A stretch of DNA of 64,000 nucleotides, taken from Prosapia bicincta (Eukaryota; Arthropoda; Insecta; Hemiptera; Cercopidae). Of this stretch, positions 15,501 through 30,500 are shown one piece after another. Below the pieces are notes generated by a model, which was not told the DNA's origin, made no database searches, and saw only the letters and a program-made list of their open reading frames with translations. The DNA lies in NCBI GenBank assembly GCA_036971475.1, contig JBAIZL010000001.1, positions 212,476,575-212,540,574 of the forward strand. Reading direction: 5' to 3'. The stretch's first letter is position 1, and every line of letters starts with the position of its first letter. Made by a program: the position numbers and the translations under genes.

Positions 15501-18500
15501 AGTAACATAAATATGAATATGACTACGCACCATATTCGAAGTCACAGCCCCATACTTAAAGTTACATCCTCTTACTTGACGTTACAGCGACATATCTGAC
15601 GTTACAACAACATAATTTGAGATACACACTCAAAGTAACATAAATATGAATATGACTACGCTCCACATTCGAAGTCACAGCCCCATACTTAAAGTTACAT
15701 CCTCTTACTTGACGTTACAGCGACATATCTGACGTTACAACAACATAATTTGAGATACACACTCAAAGTAACATAAATATGAATATGACTACGCTCCATA
15801 TTCGAAGTCACAGCCCCATACCTAAATTTACATCTCCTTACTTGGCGTTACAGCAACATATCTGACGTTACAGCAACATACTTTGAGATACACACTCAAA
15901 GTAACATAAATATGAATATGACTACGCTCCATATTCGAAGTCACAGCCCCATACTTAAAGTTAAATCCTCTTACTTGACGTTACAGCGACATATCTGACG
16001 TTACAACAACATAATTTGAGATACACACTCAAAGTAACATAAATATGAATATGACTACGCTCCATATTCGAAGTCACAGCCCCATACTTGAAGTTACATC
16101 CTCTTACTTGACGTTACAGCGACATATCTGACGTTACAACAACATAATTTGAGATACACACTCAAAGTAACATAAATGTGAATATGACTACGCTCCATAT
16201 TCGAAGTCACAGTTTCATACTTAAAGTTAAATCCTCTTACTTGACGTTACAGCAACATATCTGACCTTATAACAACACACTTTGAGCTACACACTCAAAG
16301 TTACATAAATGTGGATATGACTACGCTCTATATTCGAAGTCACAGCCCCATACCTAAAGTTACATCTCCTTACTTGGCGTTACAGCAACATATCTGACGT
16401 TACAGCAACATACTTTGAGATACACACTCAAAGTAACATAAATATGAATATGACTACGCTCCATATTCGAAGTCACAGCCCCATACTTAAAGTTACATCC
16501 TCTTACTTGACGTTACAGCGACATATCTGACGTTACAACAACATAATTTGAGATACACACTCAAAGTAACATAAATATGAATATGACTACGCTCCATATT
16601 CGAAGTCACAGCCCCATACTTAAAGTTACATCCTCTTACTTGACGTTACAGCGACATATCTGACGTTACAACAACATAATTTGAGATACACACTCAAAGT
16701 AACATAAATATGAATATGACTACGCTCCATATTCGAAGTCACAGCCCCATACTTAAAGTTACATCCTCTTACTTGACGTTACAGCGACATATCTGACGTT
16801 ACAACAACATAATTTGAGATATACACTCAAAGTAACATAAATATGAATATGACTACGCTCCATATTCGAAGTCACAGCCCCATACTTGAAGTTACATCCT
16901 CTTATTTGACGTTACAGCGACATATCTGACGTTACAACAACATAATTTGAGATACACACTCAAAGTAACATAAATATGAATATGACTACGCTCCATATTC
17001 GAAGTCACAGCCCCATACTTAAAGTTACATCCTCTTACTTGACGTTACAGCGACATATCTGACGTTACAACAACATAATTTGAGATACACACTCAAAGTA
17101 ACATAAATATGAATATGACTACGCTCCATATTCGAAGTCACAGCTTTATACCTAAATTTACATCTCCTTACTTGACGTTACAGCGACATATCTGACGTTA
17201 CAACAACATAATTTGAGATACACACTCAAAGTAACATAAATATGAATATGACTACGCTCCATATTCGAAGTCACAGCCCCATACCTAAATTTACATCTCC
17301 TTACTTGGCGTTACAGCAACATATCTGACGTTACAGCAACATACTTTGAGATACACACTCAAAGTAACATAAATATGAATATGACTACGCTCCATATTCG
17401 AAGTCACAGCCCCATACTTAAAGTTACATCCTCGTACTTGACGTTACAGCGACATATCTGACGTTACAACAACATAATTTGAGATACACACTCAAAGTAA
17501 CATAAATATGAATATGACTACGCTCCATATTCGAAGTCACAGCCCCATACTTAAAGTTACATCCTCTTACTTGACGTTACAGCGACATATCTGACGTTAC
17601 AACAACATAATTTGAGATACACACTCAAAGTAACATAAATATGAATATGACTACGCTCCATATTCGAAGTCACAGCCCCATACCTAAATTTAAATCTCCT
17701 TACTTGGCGTTACAGCAACATATCTGACGTTACAGCAACATACTTTGAGATACACACTCAAAGTAACATAAATATGAATATGACTACGCTCCATATTCGA
17801 AGTCACAGCTTCATACTTAAAGTTAAATCCTCTTACTTGACGTTACAGCGACATATCTGAAGTTACAACAACACACTTTGAGCTACACACTCAAAGTTAC
17901 ATAAATGTGAATATGACTACGCTCCATATTCTAAGTCACAGCCCCATACCTAAAGTTACATCTCCTTACTTGACGTTACAGCAACATATCTGACGTTACA
18001 ACAACATACTTTGAGCTACACACTCAAAGTTACATAAATGTGAATATGACTACGCTCCATATTCGAAGTCACAGCCCCATACCTAAAGTTACATCTCCTT
18101 ACTTGACGCTACAGCAACATATCTGGCCTTACAACAACACACTTTGAGCTACACACTCAAAGTTACATAAATGTGAATATGACTAATCTCCATATTCCAA
18201 GTCACAGCTTCATACCTAAAGTTACATCTCCTTACTTGACGTTACAGCAACATATCTTACCTTATAACAACATACTTTGAGCTACACACTCAAAGTTACA
18301 TAAATGTGAATATGACTACGCTCCATATTCGAAGTCACAGCTTCATACTTAAAGTTAAATCCTCTTACTTGACGTTACAGCAACATATCTGACCTTATAA
18401 CAACACACTTTGAGCTACACACTCAAAGTTACATAAATGTGGATATGACTACGCTCTATATTCGAAGTCACAGCCCCATACCTAAAGTTACATCTCCTTA

Positions 18501-21500
18501 CTTGGCGTTACAGCAACATATCTGACGTTACAGCAACATACTTTGAGATACACACTCAAAGTAACATAAATATGAATATGACTACGCTCCATATTCGAAG
18601 TCACAGCCCCATACTTAAAGTTACATCCTCTTACTTGACGTTACAGCGACATATCTGACGTTACAACAACATAATTTGAGATACACACTCAAAGTAACAT
18701 AAATATGAATATGACTACGCTCCATATTCGAAGTCACAGCCCCATACTTAAAGTTACATCCTCTTACTTGACGTTACAGCGACATATCTGACGTTACAAC
18801 AACATAATTTGAGATACACACTCAAAGTAACATAAATATGAATATGACTACGCTCCATATTCGAAGTCACAGCCCCATACTTAAAGTTACATCCTCTTAC
18901 TTGACGTTACAGCGATATATCTGACGTTACAACAACATAATTTGAGATATACACTCAAAGTAACATAAATATGAATATGACTACGCTCCATATTCGAAGT
19001 CACAGCCCCATACTTAAAGTTACATCCTCTTACTTGACGTTACAGCGACATATCTGACGTTACAACAACATAATTTGAGATACACACTCAAAGTAACATA
19101 AATATGAATATGACTACGCTCCATATTCGAAGTCACAGCCCCATACTTAAAGTTACATCCTCTTACTTGACGTTACAGCGACATATCTGACGTTACAACA
19201 ACATAATTTGAGATACACACTCAAAGTAACATAAATATGAATATGACTACGCTCCACATTCGAAGTCACAGCCCCATACTTAAAGTTACATCCTCTTACT
19301 TGACGTTACAGCGACATATCTGACGTTACAACAACATAATTTGAGATACACACTCAAAGTAACATAAATATGAATATGACTACGCTCCATATTCGAAGTC
19401 ACAGCCCCATACCTAAATTTACATCTCCTTACTTGGCGTTACAGCAACATATCTGACGTTACAGCAACATACTTTGAGATACACACTCAAAGTAACATAA
19501 ATATGAATATGACTACGCTCCATATTCGAAGTCACAGCCCCATACTTAAAGTTAAATCCTCTTACTTGACGTTACAGCGACATATCTGACGTTACAACAA
19601 CATAATTTGAGATACACACTCAAAGTAACATAAATATGAATATGACTACGCTCCATATTCGAAGTCACAGCCCCATACTTGAAGTTACATCCTCTTACTT
19701 GACGTTACAGCGACATATCTGACGTTACAACAACATAATTTGAGATACACACTCAAAGTAACATAAATGTGAATATGACTACGCTCCATATTCGAAGTCA
19801 CAGTTTCATACTTAAAGTTAAATCCTCTTACTTGACGTTACAGCAACATATCTGACCTTATAACAACACACTTTGAGCTACACACTCAAAGTTACATAAA
19901 TGTGGATATGACTACGCTCTATATTCGAAGTCACAGCCCCATACCTAAAGTTACATCTCCTTACTTGGCGTTACAGCAACATATCTGACGTTACAGCAAC
20001 ATACTTTGAGATACACACTCAAAGTAACATAAATATGAATATGACTACGCTCCATATTCGAAGTCACAGCCCCATACTTAAAGTTACATCCTCTTACTTG
20101 ACGTTACAGCGACATATCTGACGTTACAACAACATAATTTGAGATACACACTCAAAGTAACATAAATATGAATATGACTACGCTCCAAATTCGAAGTCAC
20201 AGCCCCATACTTAAAGTTACATCCTCTTACTTGACGTTACAGCGACATATCTGACGTTACAACAACATAATTTGAGATACACACTCAAAGTAACATAAAT
20301 ATGAATATGACTACGCTCCATATTCGAAGTCACAGCCCCATACTTAAAGTTACATCCTCTTACTTGACGTTACAGCGACATATCTGACGTTACAACAACA
20401 TAATTTAAGATATACACTCAAAGTAACATAAATATGAATATGACTACGCTCCATATTCGAAGTCACAGCCCCATACTTGAAGTTACATCCTCTTACTTGA
20501 CGTTACAGCGACATATCTGACGTTACAACAACATAATTTGAGATACACACTCAAAGTAACATAAATATGAATATGACTACGCTCCATATTCGAAGTCACA
20601 GCCCCATACTTAAAGTTACATCCTCTTACTTGACGTTACAGCGACATATCTGACGTTACAACAACATAATTTGAGATACACACTCAAAGTAACATAAATA
20701 TGAATATGACTACGCTCCATATTCGAAGTCACAGCTTTATACCTAAATTTACATCTCCTTACTTGACGTTACAGCGACATATCTGACGTTACAACAACAT
20801 AATTTGAGATACACACTCAAAGTAACATAAATATGAATATGACTACGCTCCATATTCGAAGTCACAGCCCCATACTTAAAGTTACATCCTCGTACTTGAC
20901 GTTACAGCGACATATCTGACGTTACAACAACATAATTTGAGATACACACTCAAAGTAACATAAATATGAATATGACTACGCTCCATATTCGAAGTCACAG
21001 CCCCATACTTAAAGTTACATCCTCTTACTTGACGTTACAGCGACATATCTGACGTTACAACAACATAATTTGAGATACACACTCAAAGTAACATAAATAT
21101 GAATATGACTACGCTCCATATTCGAAGTCACAGCCCCATACCTAAATTTAAATCTCCTTACTTGGCGTTACAGCAACATATCTGACGTTACAGCAACATA
21201 CTTTGAGATACACACTCAAAGTAACATAAATATGAATATGACTACGCTCCATATTCGAAGTCACAGCCCCATACTTAAAGTTAAATCCTCTTACTTGACG
21301 TTACAGCGACATATCTGACGTTACAACAACATAATTTGAGATACACACTCAAAGTAACATAAATATGAATATGACTACGCTCCATATTCGAAGTCACAGC
21401 CCCATACTTAAAGTTACATCCTCTTACTTGACGTTACAGCGACATATCTGACGTTACAACAACATAATTTGAGATACACACTCAAAGTAACATAAATGTG

Positions 21501-24500
21501 AATATGACTACGCTCCATATTCGAAGTCACAGCTTCATACCTAAATTTACATCTCCTTACTTGACGCTACAGCAACATATCTGGCCTTACAACAACACAC
21601 TTTGAGCTACACACTCAAAGTAACATAAATGTGAATATGACTACGCTCCATATTCGAAGTCTTAGCTTCATACCTAAATTTACATCTCCTTACTTGACGT
21701 TACAGCGACATATCTGACGTTACAACAATATAATTTGAGATACACACTCAAAGTTACATAAATGTGAATATGATTACGCTCCATATTCGAAGTCACAGCT
21801 TCATACCTAAATTTACATCTCCTTACTTGACGTTACAACAACATACTTTGAGGTACACACTCAAAGTAAGATAAATGTGAATATGACTACGCTCCATATT
21901 CGAAGTCACAGTCCCATACGTAAAGTTACATCTCCTTACTTGACGTTACAGCAACACATCTGACCTTACAACAACACACTTTGAGCTACACACTAAAAGT
22001 TACATAAATGTGAATATGACTACGCTCCATATTCGAAGTCACAGTCCCATACGTAAAGTTACATCCTCTTACTTGACGTTACAGCAACACATCTGACCTT
22101 ACAACAACACACTTTGAGCTACACACTCAAAGTTACATAAATGTGAATATGACTACGCTCCATATTCGAAGTCACAGCCCCATACGTAAAGTTACATCCT
22201 CTTACTTGACGTTACAGCAACACATCTGACCTTACAACAACACACTTTGAGCTACACACTCAAAGTTACATAAATGTGAATATGACTACGCTCCATATTC
22301 GAAGTCACAGTCCCATACGTAAAGTTACATCCTCTTACTTGACGTTACAGCAACACATCTGACCTTACAACAACACACTTTGAGCTACACACTCATAGTT
22401 ACATAAATGTGAATATGACTACGCTCCATATTCGAAGTCACAGCTCCATACTTGAAGTAACATCCTCTTACTTGACGTTACAGCAACATATCTGACGTTA
22501 CAGCAACGTATACAACAACACACTTTGAGCTACACACTCAAAGTAATTGAAATGTGAATATGACTAATCTCCATATTCGAAGTCACAGCCCCATACTTGA
22601 AGTTACATCCTCTTACTTGACGTTACAGCAACATATCTGACCTTACAATAACATACTTTGAGCTACACACTCAAAGTGACATAAATGTGAATATGACTAC
22701 GCTCCATATTCTAAGTCAGAGCCCCATACGTAAAGTTAAATCCTCTTACTTGACGTTACAGCAACATATCTGACGTTACAACAACATACTTTGAGCTACA
22801 CACTCAAAGTAACATAAAAGTAAATATGACTAATCTCCATATTCCAAGTCACAGCCCCATACCTAAAGTTACATCTCCTTACTTGACGTTACAGCAACAT
22901 ATCTTACCTTATAACAACACACTTTGAGCTACACACTCAAAGTAACATAAATGTGGATATGACTACGCTCTATATTCGAAGTCACAGCCCCATACGTAAA
23001 GTTAAATCCTCTTACTTGACGTTACAGCGACATATCTGACGTTACAGCAACATACTTTGAGCTACACACTCAAAGTAACATAAATGTGAATATGACTACG
23101 CTCTATATTCGAAGTCACAGCCCCATACGTAAAGTTAAATCCTCTTACTTGACGTTACAGCGACATATCTGACGTTACAACAACATAATTTGAGATACAC
23201 ACTCAAAGTAACATAAATGTGAATATGACTACGCTCCATATTCGAAGTCACAGCCCCATACGTAAAGTTACATCTCCTTACTTGACGTTACAGCGACATA
23301 TCTGACGTTACAACAACATAATTTGAGATACACACTCAAAGTAACATAAATATGAATATGACTACGCTCCATATTCGAAGTCACAGCCCCATACCTAAAT
23401 TTACATCTCCTTACTTGGCGTTACAGCAACATATCTGACGTTACAGCAACATACTTTGAGATACACACTCAAAGTAACATAAATATGAATATGACTACGC
23501 TCCATATTCGAAGTCACAGCCCCATACTTAAAGTTACATCCTCTTACTTGACGTTACAGCGACATATCTGACGTTACAACAACATAATTTGAGATACACA
23601 CTCAAAGTAACATAAATGTGAATATGACTACGCTCCATATTCGAAGTCACAGCTTCATACCTAAATTTACATCTCCTTACTTGACGCTACAGCAACATAT
23701 CTGACCTTACAACAACACACTTTGAGCTACACACTCAAAGTAACATAAATGTGAATATGACTACGCTCCATATTCGAAGTCACAGCTTCATACCTAAATT
23801 TACATCTCCTTACTTGACGTTACAGCGACATATCTGACGTTACAACAACACACTTTGAGCTACACACTCAAAGTTACATAAATGTGAATATGATTATGCT
23901 CCATATTCGAAGTCATAGCTTCATACCTAAATTTACATCTCCTTACTTGACGTTACAACAACATACTTTGAGGTACACACTCAAAGTAAGATAAATGTGA
24001 ATATGACTACGCTCCATATTCGAAGTCACAGTCCCATACGTAAAGTTACATCCTCTTACTTGACGTTACAGCAACACATCTGACCTTACAACAACACACT
24101 TTGAGCTACACACTCAAAGTTACATAAATGTGAATATGACTACGCTCCATATTCGAAGTCACAGCCCCATACGTAAAGTTACATCCTCTTACTTGACGTT
24201 ACAGCAACACATCTGACCTTACAACAACACACTTTGAGCTACACACTCAAAGTTACATAAATGTGAATATGACTACGCTCCATATTCGAAGTCACAGTCC
24301 CATACGTAAAGTTACATCCTCTTACTTGACGTTACAGCAACACATCTGACCTTACAACAACACACTTTGAGCTACACACTCAAAGTTACATAAATGTGAA
24401 TATGACTACGCTCCATATTCGAAGTCACAGCTCCATACTTGAAGTTACATCCTCTTACTTGACGTTACAGCAACATATCTGACGTTACAGCAACGTATAC

Positions 24501-27500
24501 AACAACACACTTTGAGCTACACACTCAAAGTAATTGAAATGTGAATATGACTAATCTCCATATTCGAAGTCACAGCCCCATACTTGAAGTTACATCCTCT
24601 TACTTGACGTTACAGCAACATATCTGACGTTACAGCAACGTATACAACAACACACTTTGAGCTACACACTCAAAGTAATTGAAATGTGAATATGACTAAT
24701 CTCCATATTCGAAGTCACAGCCCCATACTTAAAGTTAAATCCTCTTACTTGACGTTACAGCGACATATCTGAAGTTACAACAACACACTTTGAGCTACAC
24801 ACTCAAAGTGACATAAATGTGAATATGACTACGCTCTATATTCGAAGTCACAGCCCCATACTTAAAGTTAAATCCTCTTACTTGACGTTACAGCGACATA
24901 TCTGAAGTTACAACAACACACTTTGAGCTACACACTCAAAGTGACATAAATGTGAATATGACTACGCTCTATATTCGAAGTCACAGCCCCATACTTAAAG
25001 TTAAATCCTCTTACTTGACGTTACAGCGACATATCTGACGTTACAACAACATAATTAGAGATACACACTCAAAGTAACATAAATATGAATATGACTACGC
25101 TCCATATTCGAAGTCACAGCCCCATACTTAAAGTTACATCCTCTTACTTGACGTTACAGCGACATATCTGAAGTTACAACAACACACTTTGAGCTACACA
25201 CTCAAAGTAACATAAATATGAATATGACTACGCTCCATATTCGAAGTCACAGCCCCATACTTAAGGTTAAATCCTCTTACTTGACGTTACAGCGACATAT
25301 CTGACGTTACAACAACATAATTTGAGATACACACTCAAAGTAACATAAATATGAATATGAATACGCTCCATATTCGAAGTCACAGCCCCATACTTAAAGT
25401 TACATCCTCTTACTTGACGTTACAGCGACATATCTGACGTTACAACAACATAATTTGAGATACACACTCAAAGTAACATAAATATGAATATGACTACGCT
25501 CCGTATTCGAAGTCACAGCCCCATACGTAAAGTTACATCTCCTTACTTGACGTTACAGCGACATATCTGAAGTTACAACTACACACTTTGAGCTACACAC
25601 TCAAAGTGACATAAATGTGAATATGACTACGCTCTATATTCGAAGTCACAGCCCCATACGTAAAGTTACATCCTCTTACTTGACGTTACAGCGACATATC
25701 TGACGTTACAACAACACACTTTGAGCTACACACTCAAAGTAACATAAATGTGAATATGAATACGCTCCATATTCGAAGTCACAGCTTCATACCTAAATTT
25801 ACCTCTCCTTACTTGACGCTACAGCAACATATCTGGCCTTACAACAACACACTTTGAGCTACACACTCAAAGTAACATAAATGTGAATATGACTACGCTC
25901 CATATTCGAAGTCACAGCTTCATACCTAAATTTACATCTCCTTACTTGACGTTACAGCGACATATCTGACCTTACAACAACACACTTTGAGCTACACACT
26001 CAAAGTTACATAAATGTGAATATGACTACGCTCCATATTCGAAGTCACAGCCCCATACGTAAAGTTACATCCTCATACTTGACGTTACAGCAACACATCT
26101 GACCTTACAACAACACACTTTGAGCTACACACTCAAAGTTACATAAATGTGAATATGACTACGCTCCATATTCGAAGTCACAGTCCCATACGTAAAGTTA
26201 CATCTCCTTACTTGACGTTACAGCAACACATCTGACCTTACAACAACACACTTTGAGCTACACACTCAAAGTTACATAAATGTGAATATGACTACGCTCC
26301 ATATTCGAAGTCACAGCCCCATACGTAAAGTTACATCCTCTTACTTGACGTTACAGCAACACATCTGACTTTACAACAATACACTTTGAGCTACACACTC
26401 AAAGTTACATAAATGTGAATATGACTACGCTCCATATTCGAAGTCACAGTCCCATACGTAAAGTTACATCCTCTTACTTGACGTTACAGCAACACATCTG
26501 ACCTTACAACAACACACTTTGAGCTACACACTCAAAGTTACATAAATGTGAATATGACTACGCTCCATATTCGAAGTCACAGTCCCATACGTAAAGTTAC
26601 ATCCTCTTACTTGACGTTACAGCAACACATCTGACCTTACAACAACACACTTTGAGCTACACACTCAAAGTTACATAAATGTGAATATGACTACGCTCCA
26701 TATTCGAAGTCACAGTCCCATACGTAAAGTTACATCTCCTTACTTGACGTTACAGCAACATATCTGACCTTACAACAACATACTTTGAATTACACACTCA
26801 AAGTAACATAAATGTGAATATGACTACGCTCCATATTCGAAGTCACAGCCCCATACTTAAAGTTACATCTCCTTACTTGACGTTACAGCAATATATCTAA
26901 CGTTACAACAACATACTTTGAGATACACACTCAAAGTAACATAAATGTGACAATGACTACGCTCCATATTTGAAGACACAGCCCCTTACTTAAAGTTACA
27001 TCCTCTTACTTGACGTTACAGCAACATATCTGACCTTACAACAACACACTTTGAGCTACACGCTCAAAGTAACATAAATGTGAATATGACTACGCTTCAT
27101 ATTCGAAGTCACAGCTCCATACCTATACTTACATCTTCTTACTTGACGTTACAGCAACATATCTGACCTTACAACAACACACTTTGAGCTACGCACTCAA
27201 AGTAATAGAAATGTGAATATGACTACGCCCCATATTCGAAGTCACAGCTCCATACTTGAAGTAACATCCTCTTACTTGACGTTACAGCAACATATCTGAC
27301 GTTACAGCAACGTATACAACAACACACTTTGAGCTACACACTCAAAGTAATTGAAATGTGAATATGACTAATCTCCATATTCGAAGTCACAGCCCCATAC
27401 TTGAAGTTACATCCTCTTACTTGACGTTACAGCAACATATCTGACGTTACAACAACATGCTTTGAGCTACGCACAAAGTAACATAAAAGTAAATATGACT

Positions 27501-30500
27501 AATCTCCATATTCGAAGTCACAGCCCCATACTTGAAGTTACATCCTCTTACTTGACGTTACAGCAACATATCTGACGTTACAACAACACACTTTGAGCTA
27601 CACACTCAAAGTAACATAAATGTGAATATGACTACGCTCCATATTCGAAGTCACAGCCCCATACTTAAAGTTACATCTCCTTACTTGACGTTACAGCAAC
27701 ATATTTGAAGTTATAGCCTCATACCTGAAGTTACATCTCCTTATCTGATGTTACAAGATTTTAGAATTCACATATTTGAAGTTACATCTTCTTACTTGAC
27801 ATTACAGCAACATTTTTGAAGTAATAGCCCTATAATTGAATTTACATCTCCTTATTTGTTGTTACAACATTTTAAAGTTCACAGCCCCATATTTGAAGTT
27901 ACATCTCCTTACTTGACATTACAGCAACATTTTTGAAGTAATAGCCCTATAATTGAATTTACATCTCCTTATTTGTTGTTACAACTTTTTAAAGTTCACA
28001 GCCCCATATTTGAAGTTACATCTCCTTACCTGACGTTACAGCAACATATTTGAAGTCGTAGCACTTTACTTGATGCTAGATCCCCTTACTTGAAGTTACA
28101 GCCCAGTACTTGATGTTACAGCCCCACCTTGATTTCAGAGACACTGTTGAATTCAATTACAACTCTAATTATTTGTACTGCGTTTAAAATAAAATATGAT
28201 TTATTAATTAATAATTTAAGAGAGTCAACCTATGCGACGTTTACAAAGTGAGTTATCAGGTTATAATAAAAGAATCAGAATAATCGAAGTGATTAATTAG
28301 TTTTGCATTTTAGATTTCTTTATTTGATTTCTTGTTGTTGTAGCACCTTTATAGTTACTTATAGTTAGTTATTCCTGATGTAGTATATTCCTGATGTAGT
28401 ATATGTGCAAACTACAAACATTATTCTGCTTGGAAATAAACAAGCAATATTTATTATGAGTCAAATCTGTTCCCGAACAAAGTTTAATAAACTTCTTGTT
28501 TAATCAGGTGTATTTGTCCGCCGGGGTTTTCGGGTCCGCTGTGTCAGCAAACGGCTCACAGTTTCTTCGGCGACGGGTGGGCATGGTTCCCTGCCCTGGA
28601 GCTGTGCGAGGACTCTCATCTGAGTCTGGAGTTTATCACGCACAAGCCTCACGGACAACTTATATACAACGGTCCAATCGCGGCCTCTCCGCCACAGCGA
28701 GACGTGATTTCAGGTGAGCGCTGGGTTTCAAATATTAGCATGACAAAGTTTTCAAATTATAAGCAATAGTGAAAATTAAAATTTTTCTAAATCAATTTAA
28801 TTACTTACAGGTAATTAAGGGCATATTAACCCCACGGTCTACCAAACTGGTGAATGTTAATGTTATCTAAAGACAGATGCTATCAATGTCTTGTCACTAT
28901 GTAGGTAATACAGCCATGCAAGATGTGGTATTGGTTCATAGGGCGTCAGTTGTAACATCACAGTGATAACAACCTTACCTCAATCACTGATTACCTTTAC
29001 CTCCTTACCCCAGGAGCGAGTATCTGACAGACTTCTTGGTCACTGTGTAGGTAATACAGCCATGCAAGATGTGGTATTGGTTCATAGGGCGTCAGTTGTA
29101 ACATCACAGTGATAACAACCTTACCTCAATCACTGATTACCTTTACCTCCTTACCCCAGGAGCGAGTATCTGACAGACTTCTTGGTCACTGTGTAGGTAA
29201 TACAGCCATGCAAGATGTGGTATTGGTTCATAGGGCGTCAGTTGTAACATCACAGTGATAACAACCTTACCTCAATCACTGATTACCTTTACCTCCTTAC
29301 CCCAGGAGCGAGTATCTGACAGACTTCTTGGTCACTGTGTAGGTAATACAGCCATGCAAGATGTGGTATTGGTTCATAGGGCGTCAGTTGTAACATCACA
29401 GTGATAACAACCTTACCTCACTCACTGATTACCTTTACCTCCTTACCCCAGCAGCGAGTATCTGACAGGCTTCTTGGTCACTGTGTAGGTAATACAGCCA
29501 TGCAAGATGTGGTATTGGTTCATAGGGCGTCAGTTGTAACATCACAGTTATAACAACCTTACCTCAATCACTGATTACCTTTACCTCCTTACCCCAGGAT
29601 CGAGTATCTGACAGACTTCTTGGTCACTGTGTAGGTAATACAGCCATGCAAGATGTGGTATTGGTTCATAGGGCGTCAGTTGTAACATCACAGTTATAAC
29701 AACCTTACCTCAATCACTTATTACCTTTACCTCCTTACCCCAGGATCGAGTATCTGACAGACTTCTTGGTCACTGTGTAGGTAATACAGCCATGCAAGAT
29801 GTGGTATTGGTTCATAGGGCGTCAGTTGTAACATCACAGTTATAACAACCTTACCTCAATCACTTACCTCCTTACCCCAGCAGCGAGTATCTGACAGACT
29901 TCTTGGTCACTATGTAGGTAATACAGCCATGCAAGATGTGGTATTGGTTCATAGGGCGTCAGTTGTAACATCACAGTTATAACAACCTTACCTCAATCAC
30001 TTACCTCCTTACCCCAGCAGCGAGTATCTGACAGACTTCTTGGTCACTATGTAGGTAATACAGCCATGCAAGATGTGGTATTGGTTCATAGGGCGTCAGT
30101 TGTAACATCACAGTTATAACAACCTTACCTCAATCACTTACCTCCTTACCCCAGCAGCGAGTATCTGACAGGCTTCTTGGAAGGTAGTTGTAGGTACTAA
30201 ATAATTGTATGTACAATAGTCAATTCATCAGTTTAACAATAATCATTACATGACAATTTGAGAATAAAATTTATTAAGCACAATAAATTAATCATTGTGA
30301 CAGTAATTTTTTCGTTATAATGTTAATTTATTGAAATAGTTTGGCCTGTATTGTGTTACAGTATTAATATCGGTTTCGAAAATTGTGTAATTTATTCTAA
30401 CGGTCTCAATTAAATTTATATCTTTGGTCGCTTTATGAAGATTGTTATCCTGCTCTTTATCTTTTATTAAATGATATTAATTAGCGATTGGCTGTTAGAT

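Larger units (their letters stand above)
926..28507 (+). other. Intron 2 (about 27.6 kb), satellite-filled
   Basis: The intron runs from GTTCGT at 926 to TTTAATCAG at 28507 and interrupts EGF1. About 240 bases of unique sequence follow the donor and about 380 precede the acceptor; nearly all the rest is the 133-bp tandem array and its degenerate edge. The flanking exons rejoin in phase 2 to give a complete six-cysteine EGF, so the array is intronic and not a misjoined intergenic block, provided the assembly is right. Confidence 0.88.
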
